A stretch of 64,000 bases of DNA from Xiphophorus maculatus (Eukaryota > Chordata > Actinopteri > Cyprinodontiformes > Poeciliidae): contig NC_036447.1 in the NCBI RefSeq assembly GCF_002775205.1, positions 23,542,501 to 23,606,500 of the forward strand, written 5' to 3'. Below are positions 21,301 through 33,715 of this stretch, one piece after another. The first letter of the stretch is position 1; every line of letters starts with the position of its first letter. The notes under the pieces are model-generated. The model was given only the letters and a program-made list of their open reading frames with translations, searched no databases and was not told the origin of the DNA. Both the position numbers and the translations under genes were made by a program.

Positions 21301-24300
21301 TACAACAGCAGCCTGCGGCTTCAAAACAATTCGGGAAAAAGATCTAATGAGGAAAAAGTGTTGACTTTCAGTCACAGGATCTTTTTGCTTATGCTGACTC
21401 AGGGGGTCAGCGACGTGACACACAGCAAACTGTGTTTACCCAAATCTACAAATGCACAACACTCACCAGGAAGGTATGTGCATGCACAATTAAAAGAGGC
21501 GTGACAACTTTTTCCAATGTTCACGCCTCTGCGAGATTGGCTCAACATGCGTCACATCGCTTATCCATCAAACCTGAAAGGTTTAAATTCATACGATAAA
21601 CATCCACTTACTGAAAGTCCCAGGACATATAATTCAGTTTTAAATACCTTTCTTTAGCTTGCACCCATAAAAATAAAACGCGCAGTGGTGTGTTGTGTGT
21701 GAGCCAAAAATCTGGCAAAAGGCGGAATGATTTAAAAAATTAAAATAACATCCGTGCAAGAAGTGACAGAGCTTAGTCATAAATCTCTGTTTCGCCCCAG
21801 CAGCATTCCTGCCTGATGGGCATGAAAGTAAAATGTTGGAGCGAAACTAAGCTAACATTTCACTTGCTAAGGGAATGCTAGTTGCATATTTGTCAGGAAT
21901 TTGCTTCTGGTTCAGATAATGTCACAAAAAAAATGTTGGGAAATCTTTCCTTGTTTGGATTTTTATGGAAAATTGAGTGGGATTAACACAATTACGTTTC
22001 TATAACTTAAACTGATACGTTACGATACTTCAAACTGAATGACGTACACCAGCTGAGTAAAGTTTGGAAAAAAAAAAAAAAACCATTTTCCTTCAGTTGT
22101 AAGGTATGAACAAATCACCTGGCCAAACCGTTACAGGGGCGTAATCATATAGACATTAAAACAGACTGTGGCAAGAAACATCGTGGAATCTTATCTTTAA
22201 AGTTGTAATCGTCAATTTTTACTGAGGAAGAAATAAATAAAAATCTTGATGGATTTTATTTCCACAAATTTTGGACTAAGGATTCCGACTGGTCTGCACA
22301 AATGTTACAAGTTATAAAACCCCAAAGAACAACAGAAACTCCCTCAAGTCTGAAGGTATTGCTTTTGAAATTATATTTTTCTTTGATGGAGAAGTACATG
22401 GTACATTGAAACCCAATCCGTACTGTGGTTCTGAGGCTCAAAACAAAACTGAGATTTTCGTTTTTGCTTGAGAAAACCAGGTGTTTTCCACTGAGGGTTT
22501 CACTTTCAGCTTACATTTCCTCAGATATACCGTCCGGCTAAAATGGAAAGCACATGACTTAGATTATTTTAAGGTTTCATTGTAACATTTAGCGAAAGCA
22601 TTGCTCGCACCTGCGTTCAGCCACAGCATGGCCTCATCCTGTGTTACTGTCGGGCCTCTTTTTAGCGAGTGTTTATTTTCTGACTTTAGTCGCAAAAGCA
22701 GCGAAAACAGTTCGACATGCTCCCTGCAAAGAACTGAATCTGCCTGATAACTAAGCCCGACAGCCTAATAGTAAAAATATAGAGTAATTTGCAGAGGTTT
22801 AATTGTCAGTCATGGTTCATTTATGTGTCGTAGAAAGATTTCAGTGACTTTATAGAAAAAGGTTTGTGAAACACTGACAGCTAGCACCCAGTTTCAGATG
22901 GTTTCAGCTATTGAAAAGCAACTCAAACAGAAAATGCTTCTATCCTTATGGTACAATCCTACTATGTCTCTGAATATGAAATAATTTCTGGCACTTTAAA
23001 AAGTGACGGATACATTTCTTCTAGTTGAAATGCTGTTTTCTCTTTGCCGACTGGATCTGTCGGCTCAGGCTCATCAGCCAGGGATTTTTATTTTTTTTGC
23101 CTCTAACAAATTTTCTTCCAGTGTTCTCCATTTATTTCTCATTAGATATTAGATATTCACTGAGGTTTGGGTCATGACCTGAAAACATATGGACAAATTC
23201 AGCAGTTATGAATAATCTAGCTGTGGTTGCTGGGAATCGATTCCAGTGTACTGACATTATGAGTTTCTTCACCTGATTAGGATTCAGATTCAGATCTTTA
23301 TTCATGTCCCAATGGGCAATTCACTTTACAGCATCAACACACCAACAAGTGGCACTAAATGCTCCTGCTTCAACCAACGGAGGCTAAACACGTCGATCAA
23401 AAACATACAGGTGCTGGTAAGACTAAAAAGGTGTACAATGAATAAACAATAATGTAACCAGAGTATTTTTAGTGTGACTTGTTTCAAACTAATAAAACCA
23501 GCTGTTAACCTTTCACCCCTCTCAACACTTCCTCCCTTTTCTAAAAGGCCACACAAGACCACCACACTTCAAAACATCTGAACTACCAGCATCTCTCCCC
23601 AGATGGGTCCCCAAATCATCTCTGCCATGATCATCCACTGACACTACAGTCCCTGCTATCATCATCATCACCATCGTTCTCGGCGATCACACCCAGTGTA
23701 GCAGCCAGGTGGGCTGCGTGTGCACTCAGCGCATCGCACTCCTGCCCGGCGGCTCCGCGTGACGCCAGCTGAGCCCTTGGCTTAGGGCTGCAGCCTGCTA
23801 GGAGGAAAGCAGAAGCCAGAGGAACGGAGGAGCAGATTGGTCAAGATTACTCACTGTTGTCTGACTTTGAGGCCAGCATCTTTGTGCGGGATGTTGGTGG
23901 ATAAACAGGAGCAGAGAGTGCTGGGCCCAGATACCACGCACCGGGTCTGTTTCCTTCCTTCCACGACCCAGACCATCTGGGTGGGAGTGTTCGTCAAGAG
24001 ATAAAACATGTCAATAAAAAAATAACTAAACAAATGTCCATATTGAGAATTGTAAAGCAAATCTTTGGTTATTTTTGGTGTCATCTTGTGTCTGCTGGCA
24101 TTTTAAAGCACTGATCTCATGTCTAAAGATGCCTACCAGTTATGACAATCTTGTATGCCAGTCTTTTCCTGTTTTTCTTTCTCCACGATATAAAGCAATG
24201 AATTAAACTGCAGAAGAACATCTTGATTCCAAACGGATCATTTTGGCTTTTTCATCAAGACAAGCAGCAATTGTTCACGCCCACACAGGAACAGCAAGTT

Positions 24301-24744
24301 CAGGACATTTTCCGCATGTAAAGCAAAACTGTGGATTCAGCAGTAAACTGAGTGCAGATTAAAAAGGTTATCCAAACATTCCTCTCCACAGTGTTTAGCA
24401 TGCAGGAGGGAACAGTTTCCTGTTGGCCAATGTACTCTTCCTGTCCACGCTTCAAGTGACGCTCAGCTTCCTTTAAAACAGGAAACTTGCTTGTTTTTTT
24501 GTTTGTTTTTTTTTCAGGAGGTTTTAGACAATTTTTTGAATTGAGAGGGAGTTTTTTTTTACTGCCTTTTATGAGTGTATGCACAATGAACTCTTTTGGG
24601 GAATTCTCACATTATAACTGCAAACTTTAATTGTATTTCATCAACCTTTATTTTATGATACTTCATTGTAACATTTTATTATCCATGAAAAAGTGAATAT
24701 GCATTCTTACAGCCCTCCTTTTGAACTTGTCACAGAGCGCTGTT
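18307..24744. other. Long gene-poor spacer
   Basis: Mostly AT-rich. Higher-complexity blocks occur at 18840-19100 and 23580-23830, the latter GC-rich. A hairpin with 10-bp arms AGAGGCGTGA/TCACGCCTCT lies near 21496-21531. A short LINE-tail-like piece, CAGATTCAGATCTTTATTCA, starts near 23284. No gene supported. Confidence 0.4.
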
Positions 24745-25140
24745 CAATCGCACAAGTTTGGCACAATTGCAAAACCTACAAAAGGTCCATGTAAACCCAA
24801 AAGAGCCAATAGGTCCATGTTAGCTCTGGAGGAGGTGCAGGGTTCAACAGCTCAAGTTTAACAATCTGTGAACAAGACATCTATTACTCACGAACTTCAC
24901 AAATCTGGCCTCCATTAAAGAGTGGCAAGATGAAAGCATTAAAAAAGTCCTGCAGTTTCCTGTAAGCCAGATAGGGGGCAGAGGAAGCGGATGGAGGAAG
25001 GTTCTTTGGTCAGATGAGACCAAAATGTAACTTTCTGCCCAACTTGTCCCTGAAAATAAACTCTGTAAGCTTCCTGAATGCACCATCTTCCCCAGTAAAA
25101 TATGGCATCATGCAGTGGGGGTGCTTTGTTTCACTTTCCA
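24745..25140 (+). pseudogene. Tc1-like transposase relic (plus strand)
   Basis: The decayed frame still reads VLWSDETKM (25001-25027) followed by a stop, and further on IMQWGCF (about 25106). These match the WSDE(T/S)K and GGxxMxWGCF landmarks of the DDE catalytic region in Tc1/mariner transposases. Stops and frameshifts make it non-functional. Confidence 0.7.
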
Positions 25141-26180
25141 GATGAATAGAAACCCTAATCATACAACCAGCGGCTCTTTGGAGGAGTCATTACATTAATA
25201 AATAATTTGGGCGTTTTTGGAAGATTATCACAAATTCTTTGGCAAAGTCAAAAAAAAAAAACCCCAACAATCCTAACAGCCAAAGCTGCAACTGAATGGT
25301 TTAGATCAGAGGTATAACTCTCAAATCTCAAATTATTAGATGCATCCTCAGTCCAAGAGACCTGAATTAAATGGTTCCTCACTATGTAGAAACACAATTC
25401 AAGTTTTATGGGGAATGACTATTGAACATTCAAGCATGGTTTCATTTTATGGACATGACATAAGCCAATTAGAATGTCCAAGAGAAGAAGAGAATTGCAT
25501 GAAAACAATAGATGGATGTGCAAAAGTATTTGAACTGTCACTGGCAGAATAAAATCACTTGAACTAGCAGCTATGAGAAATCCACTTCTGATCAGAGAAA
25601 TGCACTAAAGTGCCTGAAAAAAAATCCATAACGTGATCAGCGTTGTCTGAGCTACGTTCAGACCATAAATCTAATCACTGTTTGTGTTAACATGTTAATC
25701 CGAGTCTTTCATCGGAAGGGGTTTTTCTTTCCCTGTTCCTATCACAAGGAAAGCTCTGGTAACAGTGAAAACAAAAGCACCTGTCAGGGAGTTCGCTGGG
25801 GTGAACGAGGCTGCCGAATGAGCAGAAGAGGCCGCTTGATTGAGAAATTAGAGCCAGACATGTTGCCTCACGTTTTCACTGCTCTGAGTTCTTCTGTAAC
25901 TGAACCCAGCTTTAATTATTGTGTAGGCTGTCACCATGATGGATTGTCAGGAGGGGAAGAAGTTTCCAAGGAAAGATTTTGTTTCGTTGGAGAAGTGAAT
26001 TGAAATATTCCTCCGAAAAGAATTGACAATTGTTTTGTTTAGGTTTGTTTGACTTTCCACATTTTAGGAGGGATTCCATCAGAGGTTGGTAACTGTGACT
26101 TTCAATCACATTACTAGCTGAGTAGCTTCTAGCTACCTGGAAGCTAATACGCAACCTATCTAGAAGGTAATACACTATCT
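25141..26180. other. Spacer
   Basis: No gene or well-defined element seen. AGCT/CTAG-rich low-complexity DNA begins near 26110, just before the MITE. Confidence 0.45.
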
Positions 26181-26405
26181 CAGGGGTCTGAAACTCCAGT
26201 CCGCGAGGGTCGCAGTCCTGCAACCTTTAGATGAGCCTCTGCTGCACCACACCTGAATAGAATAATTAGGTCGTTAGCAAGGCTGGGAGAACTGATCTAC
26301 ACAAGGAGGAGGTAATTAAGCCATTTCATTCCAGTGTTTTGTACCTGTGGCACATCTAAAAACTGTAGGACAGTGGCCCTTGAGGACTGGAGTTTGAGAC
26401 CCCTG
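26181..26405. mobile_element. 225-bp MITE with long inverted ends
   Basis: It begins CAGGGGTCTGAAACTCCAGT and ends GACTGGAGTTTGAGACCCCT plus G, so the ends are near-perfect inverted repeats. Similarity extends to about 50 bp per arm, including a shared ACATCTAAA / TTTAGATG word. No coding content; no clear target duplication. hAT-like by its ends. Confidence 0.8.
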
Positions 26406-26510
26406 AAACTGGTTAGCTAGCTAACTATCTAGTTAGCTAACTGTGGATCTAGCTAAATGATAGCTAGTTAATTGTCTAGCTAGCTATCTAGAATAGATAG
26501 CCTCTGACTT
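26406..26510. repeat. Low-complexity GCTAGC/TAGTTAGC tract
   Basis: Repeated TTAGCTAGC, CTAGTTAGC and GATAGCTAG words, continuing the tract seen at 26110-26180 on the other side of the MITE. Confidence 0.75.
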
Positions 26511-29300
26511 ATCCTTGTACTGTTTTGTGGAAAAGAGAGTAAATGTTTTGTTTCTGGATGTGCAAAGCGATTAAAGCCGTACCCCAAAACAGATATGGTT
26601 TTACAAGGCAATGAGAATTTTCTTCCACTTTACAAATATGCTCCACTTTGTCTCATAAAATTACAATATAATACGTTGAATTCTGTGGTCGTAAGGTGAC
26701 AGCATGTAATGAAGTCTAATGGGTGTGAATAGATTTTTTTACAGGTCCCCTGAGGAGCAGATAATTGGTATGCTTCAAAAATACAACAAGATTGTCAGGT
26801 ACAGAGACTGAGTGTTGGCAGGGCATGCAGGGGGAAATCAAACTGGTGTAACAGGAAGAAGTCAGGGTGATATGAAAGTGACTTAATGCTTATTTATATA
26901 TTTATTCACAGGGGAAAGACCCAAACGTGTGTAACTGGCCGACAGAATAAATTCTAGGGAAATTCTTTGAAAGGTAAGAAGAGCAGCTGCGTTCGTTTAT
27001 TATTTAGTTATGATTCGGTTTGTCGAAACTGAATCACTTTTATGAAACAAAAAGATCAAAGATGTGCTCTGATTTCCACAGAGTTGTGCAAATATGGATT
27101 TATATTGTGTGACTTCAGTACTACACCAACTAACCTGGGAGGAAGTACAGAATAGAGAGACGAAACGATAGTCTGCTGGAGGGAAAACACAAAGCTGTTT
27201 TATATGGACAATGCCAAGCAAGAGTCTGTGCCGTTTGAAACTGTAGATATTGGAAAGAATAGAACGGCTTTTATTACTTACTTTAAGTGTCATAAACATG
27301 GTAACAAAACATATCACAACCTCAAGTCATATGATATGTCAAGAATATCACAGGACAAATGTTCAATTCGCCTACAGCAGTTTGTTCATATATCTTCTTG
27401 AATTGTTTCCTTTCAGGTTGGTCAACGTTACTGTTGAGCTTTCAAGAGGACGGTTTTGTTTTGTTGTTTTGGCCTAAACAAAGCCCGAGCTGGGACAATG
27501 TAAAACTGTGGTCATCAGCCCCAGCTCCAGACGAGTTTAAACAGGGGGGGCAAAATGAATACATAGCAATAATAATATTACTCAAGTAAAAGAAAAAGGT
27601 ACAGTGCAGTAAAACTACTCATATAAGCACATTTTTTCCAAAAACGTTAAAAGGTTTAAAAGGTTTAGGTAGGTTTAAAAGACCTTGAGTAACGTTTTGA
27701 ACCTTTAAAGGTTCAAAAGAACCTTTAAAGGTTCTTTTGAACTAGACTGTTTTGCATTTAGCTGGTGACTGGGCAGTATAATCCTCGAGTAAATCAAAAT
27801 GAGAATGTAGATTGTCAAGGTGTGAGACTGATCTGGTCAATGTTTACTGAGAAGTCATGACGACTGCGTAATCAGGGGTCAAGATGTTCCTTCTTTGAAA
27901 GAAACTGTCTTCCATTCAGTGGACAGCACAAGATTAACCACCTTCTGCTCTGTTTACACTTTAACCCTGATCTTAACGAGAATGCAAAAGAAGCGCCCTC
28001 TCGGCCATGGGGTCTATATTTTTCCTAAAAACATCGAAGGTCCCAGAGATGTGGGTTTAGTGCAAAGAAGAGCATAAATCTTTGACTAAAAATGACAAAA
28101 TACACAGTGAACATGTAGAAAGCTGGAAAAACATTTTAACACAGTAAACTCTTGACCTCTTGCGCAAGACAAATGTAGAAACTGGGTGATGGTGGTTATT
28201 TACCACAATCTCTGATGACTCTAAGCTGGATCATCCAGCCAGACATTGTCTTCTCTTTGCTATCAGCTTTCTTTGAATCACTGAGTTATCTCGACATTTC
28301 TCCATCCAGTGTTCATTCTTGTTCTTAGTATTAATAATTAATGACCGTTATACAGACAGGAAAACTAGAATAAAAAAAAATATTTTAAATGCTTTTAGTT
28401 GTTAAAGGAAAGTCAGTATTAAGCCAAAAAACACACAACACAAACCCGCAAATCTCACACTGAAGATGACCTTCCAGTTGGACCACCGCAGCATCACCCA
28501 CACTTTATTCTGCCTGTGGACTAATAGTAAGAGCACCGGCTCAAAGGAACCTCCCAGTGGACTCAAGTTATAACAACTGAGGTCAGGAGCATCATTACCG
28601 CTGTGACGATGGCAGCTGCTAATAAGAGTGTGAATGCAGGTGGGCAGTGACAGCTGGTGACTCATCGGGCGATGCCTGACAGCCGCAGCCAGATGAGATG
28701 GACGTAAGCGGCTTGAAAGCTCGCTGCGCGTTTATGTTGATGGGGTGCGGGGTGTTTAAGAGTGCTGTCTGCTTAGGAGCTAGAAGAGACGGCGAATTAA
28801 TTTCAGCACTGTGACGACAGGTGGCCCAGAGGAGGCGGGAGGGAGCGCACAACAGATGAGGCCGACTTCAGGAGAAGGGGAGGCTGCAAGGGCTGGTGGG
28901 CCAGGGGTGGAAGCTCACTGGGGAGAAGTGAAGGCTATTTGAGTTGACATTTATCAGGTTTGCAGCGAGGGGAAAGGGTGAAACTGAGTGCAGGTTGGGA
29001 GGATGAGTCAAAAGGAAAGGTAAATGCCATCAAATGGGATAAAATAAGCTTTTAAAGAATCAACTGTCATTGAGAACATGTGTCTGCAGGGTGAGGGGCG
29101 GGCGGTCACTCTTCTGACTCATTCCTCGTATTCTGCATGTGGAAGCTCTTTCGTGCAATTACCGCCTTCACAAATTAGCCAACCTGACAGTTGCACCAGT
29201 TCCTTCAGGTGTGCGCAAGCGGGAATGTGTGAATGGGATAACTCCCTCCTCCAGCCTTTTTCTCTCACGAGCCAATATATCTGCATGCAGATATTCTGCA
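26511..29300. other. Gene-poor spacer with overlapping palindromes
   Basis: No gene supported. Palindromes at 27695-27718 (24 bp) and 27711-27742 (32 bp) overlap. A high-complexity block at about 28600-28960, with a GGCGAATTAATTTCAGCAC stretch, is a candidate regulatory region. Confidence 0.4.
27695..27742. repeat. Two overlapping perfect palindromes
   Basis: 27695-27718 and 27711-27742 are each perfectly self-complementary. Both are centred on ACCTTTAAAGGT and share the stretch 27711-27718. Confidence 0.92.
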
Positions 29301-29307
29301 AAATCAA

Positions 29308-29365
29308 TCAGTCACGTTTGTTTCTAACGGCACATTTCAGCAGCAAGGCAGTTCAAAATGGATTC
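29308..29365. repeat. LINE-tail-like fragment
   Basis: GGCACATTTCAGCAGCAAGG followed by CAGTTCAAAATG matches, in reverse orientation, the CTGAAATGTGCTRTACAAAT tails near 32080 and 33680. Confidence 0.5.
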
Positions 29366-31639
29366 AGGAACATTCTGGAGCAAAATCAGACAATGTGATG
29401 AGTTTTATTATTAGCATGTGCTAAACAATAAGGGTGTCGGCGTTCATCCCAGGTAAATTAGGCCATATGCCACTGATTTTGCAGATAACAAGAGGATGTA
29501 ATTTAGGATTGATGAATAGATTGTATTTTTTTTTGCTGAGACTGAATAACTTTAAACTATTCAGGTTTGTGATTGAATACAATCTAGTTTTAATTACACA
29601 ATTTGTACATTATAAGTATGTACAAATAAAAAAACATTTGATTAAATCTTTAACTTTAGTACCATGAACATGAAATATTATTACAAGTAAAAAATACAGA
29701 CTTTCTTAAGTTTGTATTTTCCTTTAATAAAGTAACTAAAAGCATATTTTTTAATATAAACACAAAAATTGTTAAATTCAAGTCGGGACCCATCCAAAAT
29801 GTTAACATTGCTTCCATTAACGAGGAACAAATTGGTAAATAATTACTTTGTAGCTTTCTCTGCAGTAGTAGAAATAGTCTTTGACTAAAGTGTAGTTGGT
29901 ATACTTTTAAAATAAATATTAAGTCTTTGCTGTACCGTTTCACAAGTTTTATTCTTTCATTCATTTTATGTGACTTAAGTAAAACAAAAAACACAAATCT
30001 TTTGAAGAATACCTTTGCAATCATCAATATTTGTGAGGGAATTTTCCAGCGTGAACGTGAGAAACCTGAGAAATCACAAACAATAAATCCTATCAGCTAT
30101 TCAAAAATAAGGATTTGATCGACGTCCCTGCACATTGTCCTTTCATATGCAAGTCGGCATACGTTGGTAATTTCAGCTTGTCAGCAGATCAGAGTCCTTA
30201 GTTTTTCAAATTGCCAACACAAGGTCAAATTTCCTCTTAACTTCCTGCCTCCTGCTCACAGATCCTTTTTAGGAATTTCACTGTAAAGGGAAAATTACCC
30301 AACCGGTATCTCAGTCCCTCTCTCTCTCTCTCTCTGTGTGTGTCTCTCTCCCGCCCGGCTCCTCTCCGGGGAGATGTCTGCTCCTCCGCTTTCATCAGGG
30401 CCCAGAGTCGTTGGTTGCACGATAACAGGCTTTAACTCCGTCACTGATTGAATTCGGGTAAAGGCTCATTTCCAGGACATTGATCGCTTCTCTAATGAAC
30501 TGGCACTGAGGAGGCCTTTTTTTTTTCCTTTCTATCAGTTCTCCAAACTCACCATTTATAGCCGTACGACTCAAGAGAAACAAAGAACAGAGATAAAGTG
30601 ACTCAGAGCGTTAACTGCCTCCATCCAGAGAAAGGGAGGAGGCTCACGGCGAAATGCTCCATTAATGGCAGCCGTAGATAAAGCAGCCATTAGCTTGCGA
30701 CGGCGACTTGACTTTAAGGAGACAGGAAATGACCTTTTGATCTTTTCTTTTGCCTTTTTTATGAGCCGCATTGATTTTTTACTGCACCAAGGTAAACACG
30801 AGACGAATGATTGTCTGGCAGAGCAGAAAGACAAATCATTGCAACCGTTGCTTTCGGAGTTGCACCTAAGATGCTGTTCGTAAACTAAATGAGTCACAAT
30901 CGCACACTTTAATGTACTTCTCATTAGATCTTTGCGTGATGTCATAACAGTGCGTGTTAGAGGGAAGCGGACGGAGGAGGAAATAGACGGATAAGAAGGA
31001 GGCGAATTAACGTGGACTGGATATTGCAGGGAAAATGGAAGCAATGTTCCCACTGATAATTAAAATTAAATTGCGCTTCTGCCGGGTCGCCAGCAAAGTT
31101 GGCCCCTTTTCGCAGCTCGTTTCGCAAGGGAGATTGTCGTAATTCTCTGTCTTTGTGTGTTTTCCAAAAAAAAAAAAAGAGGGGAGCGAATCAGAGGATC
31201 TCTCAGAGAGCATGCCCAGACTGTGCGTGGACAGCGTGGGTGTCACGATCGTAGTAAGACTTTTTGGAGCTGCGAGTTGTGACACTTGAGTGCGACACAT
31301 TTTAATGCAGAATTTAATGCTGGCAGCAAATGAGGCTGCAGATGGTTGTAAAAAGAAACAAAAATAAAACATTTATGCCTCCTCTCCTCATCCTCGCGAC
31401 CACAAATGTTGGCGAGCTGAGAGGGCCTTCCACAAAACTTTCCCTTCAACTGCGAATTGAGGCTTTCGGTGAAATTTGGTCTGTTTCTGCCTTTTTGTCA
31501 CTCTCAGGCGTTTCGGGTAATCCAAAAGATTTGGCAAACTCCTTATGAGACCAAGGTAATCCAAGTAAATGCAAAAGGCAGTTTGAAAATTTTAAGGGAA
31601 AAAAACCTACAATAACTAACCTGGCCTTATAGAAGTAAA
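29366..31639. other. Gene-poor spacer with a long high-complexity block
   Basis: 29500-30110 is AT-rich. 30310-30350 is a (CT)n(GT)n tract. From about 30380 to 31500 the sequence is complex, with homeobox-type ATTA cores and few repeats. Open frames up to 160 residues lie on both strands without domain motifs. Candidate conserved non-coding DNA. Confidence 0.35.
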
Positions 31640-31870
31640 ATCAAACTGGTTATGCCCATTTTGGCAGCAACAACTTCAATCTTTTGCATGAATTTGGAGA
31701 AACCTTGGCCTGCTGTTCTTTGTCAGCATTTTTTGTAATTCATCCACATTAGTATTTTTTTTTTTGTTTGCTTCAAATGCCTTTTTAGGGTTATGCCAAA
31801 GCATCTCAATCTTATCTAAGTGCAGAATTTGACTAGGCCGCTCCAAAACGTTCATATTTCCTTAACTACT
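31640..31870 (-). pseudogene. Tc1-like transposase relic, C-terminal part (minus strand)
   Basis: The minus-strand reading gives VLERPSQ, then KIEMLWH and KKAFEA. This corresponds to the WPSQSPDLNPIE-LW box that carries the last catalytic acidic residue of Tc1-like transposases. Several positions have changed and the frame is broken, so it is inactive. Confidence 0.65.
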
Positions 31871-32049
31871 CGGAGACAGTGTGAGTTGAATTAATGCTTT
31901 TCTGCCACGTGTGACCAGATGTTCTCCTTCAGCAACTTTTGGTAGGAAGCAGAATTCTCATGAGTGGTAAATGGAATATTGATCAACATGATGTGATGTA
32001 TATTTTCTTAATGATTTTGATGATGGCATTAGACAAAATGGAATGATTA

Positions 32050-32105
32050 TTGCTTGTTTCACTACTCGTGACTGAAATGTGCTGTACAAATAAACTTGAC
32101 ATGAC
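32050..32105 (+). repeat. LINE 3' tail fragment
   Basis: CTGAAATGTGCTGTACAAAT followed by AAACTTGAC, the same tail that ends the better-preserved LINE copies near 33680 and 61430. Confidence 0.6.
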
Positions 32106-32589
32106 TTATTACACTAATTTACTCAGTTTTACTGTCTTTTTTGTGAAATCCTGAGTTTACCACCACATGTAACATGAAACTTATCTTCTAAAATGTTCTG
32201 CATTTGTTTCATCAGTCGAAAAAATATGTTCTGCAAAATCATGATGCCCACAAAGACATCTTTTGGGGTTAGTGAGTCAGACCTTTGTGTTATTTTTGCT
32301 TAGCCGTCTCTCTGGCCTTGGACTTTTGCCATGGAAGCCATTTTGCCCCCCAGTCTCTGCCAGGGTCCACCACTGGTTTTTGCTTTATCCATTTGTGGAT
32401 AATGGGTCTCTGTCGGCTGCTTGACTCCCAAATCCTCAGAAGTTACTGACTTTCTCTACATGATATGTTGCTTTTTGACATTTTTAACCTATTTTTAGCC
32501 TATATGTAAATACTTTATTCAAGTATTGGTGTGTATTAATTCATCATTTAATCCTTTCACTGCACAAAGTGTTTAAAGTGCTTTCACCA

Positions 32590-32755
32590 AACGAGGAGAA
32601 GCAGCATTCAACATCTATGCACCACAAATTTGGAACAAACTTTCAGAAAACTGTAAAACAGCTTAAACACTGACTTCCTTTAAATCTCAACTAAAAACCC
32701 ACCTGTTTAGGATTGTATTTGAAACATAATCAATTACAAATTTATTGATGGAACT
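32590..32755 (+). pseudogene. CR1/L2-type LINE, end of reverse-transcriptase ORF
   Basis: The frame reads AAFNIYAPQIWNKLSENCKT, then after one internal stop LTSFKSQLKTHLFRIVFET and a stop. The AF..YAP..WN.LP......LF.FK..LKTHLF pattern is the C-terminus of CR1/L2/Rex1-group polymerases. Only the extreme 3' end remains. Confidence 0.8.
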
Positions 32756-32775
32756 GTGATGATTCTATGCTGAAA

Positions 32776-32993
32776 TTGCACAAAAATCCATGAGGGACGA
32801 CGAAGTCCCAGAGCGGAATTCCGTGAAAGAGGTGTACGGAGCCCCGTGCCGGAAGAAAAACGGCGAGTGACTGAGGGTCATTGCGCATAACACAAACCCT
32901 GTAAATTCTAGACACTAACAGGTACCATAGTATTGCACAAAAATCCGTGAGGGACGACGGAGTCCCAGCTCGAAATTTCGTGAAAGAGGTGTT
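32776..32993. repeat. Pair of 60-bp direct repeats
   Basis: 32776-32835 and 32934-32993 are about 90 percent identical by eye, both starting TTGCACAAAAATCC and ending CGTGAAAGAGGTGT, 158 bp apart. They lie inside DNA that interrupts a LINE tail. Confidence 0.85.
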
Positions 32994-33104
32994 TTTAGCC
33001 TGGTGCCAGAAGTCCATTAAAATGCTGTCTACATCGTGTCAAACTGTGTGATTGTGAGCATAAGTGGGAATAAAAATAGCAATAGGTATTTTGTTCCATA
33101 CAAC

Positions 33105-33490
33105 ACAGTAGGTGTCGGGATCTGTGTTTTTCTCTGTGTTTATTTTGAGTTTTTTGTGTCCTGAGTCTCTGTGCCGTCCTGTCTCCCCTTGATCATTCCC
33201 AGGTGTGTCTCGTTCCCTGATTACCTCCTGTGTATTTAGTGTCATCTGTGTCTTTGTCCTTGTCGTGTGTCTTGCAGTCGTTTGTGCGTGTCGTATGCAC
33301 CGTTCTGTTTGCTGTCCATTCCAATAACCAGTTGCTACCGGCGTTGAGCCCTGGCTTCCGCTCAGTCGTGCTGCCTGGTGTTTTGGATTTTGCACTTTCA
33401 CCATTAAACTGTCATCATACATCTTACCTGGGTCTCAAGTGTCTGCCTCACCACCACCTCACACTGCACCTTATGACAGTAGGAGTGTAA
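33105..33490 (+). mobile_element. Retroelement-like insertion of unclear class
   Basis: Pyrimidine-rich TGTGTC/GTCTTTGTCC wording ends in TTTTGCACTTTCACCATTAA and then CACCTTATGACAGTAGGAG. This resembles ends of fish retroelements, but no boundary or target duplication can be fixed. Confidence 0.35.
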
Positions 33491-33519
33491 CAGGTAAACC
33501 TTTTATGGATACAAACTCG

Positions 33520-33715
33520 ACTAAAAACCCACCTGTTTAGGATTGTATTTGAAACATAATCAATTACAAATTTATTGATGGAACCTGACTTAATGTCGTG
33601 TTTTGATTGTTGATTCTATGTTGCATTGTGTATTTGTGTTTGATATGATGTAAAACACTTTGAAATGCCTTGCTGCTGAAATGTGCTATACAAATAAAAT
33701 TTGATTGATTGATTT
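33520..33715 (+). mobile_element. CR1/L2-type LINE 3' end, second copy
   Basis: It begins with the same ACTAAAAACCCACCTGTTTA as 32690, then runs to a full 3' tail, CTGAAATGTGCTATACAAAT followed by AAAATTTGATTGATTGATT. The TTGA/GATT repeats at the end are typical of this LINE group. Confidence 0.75.

Noticed and set aside
30571..31053. 160-residue open frame on the minus strand
   Set aside because: No recognisable domain; it lies in a block better explained as non-coding DNA.
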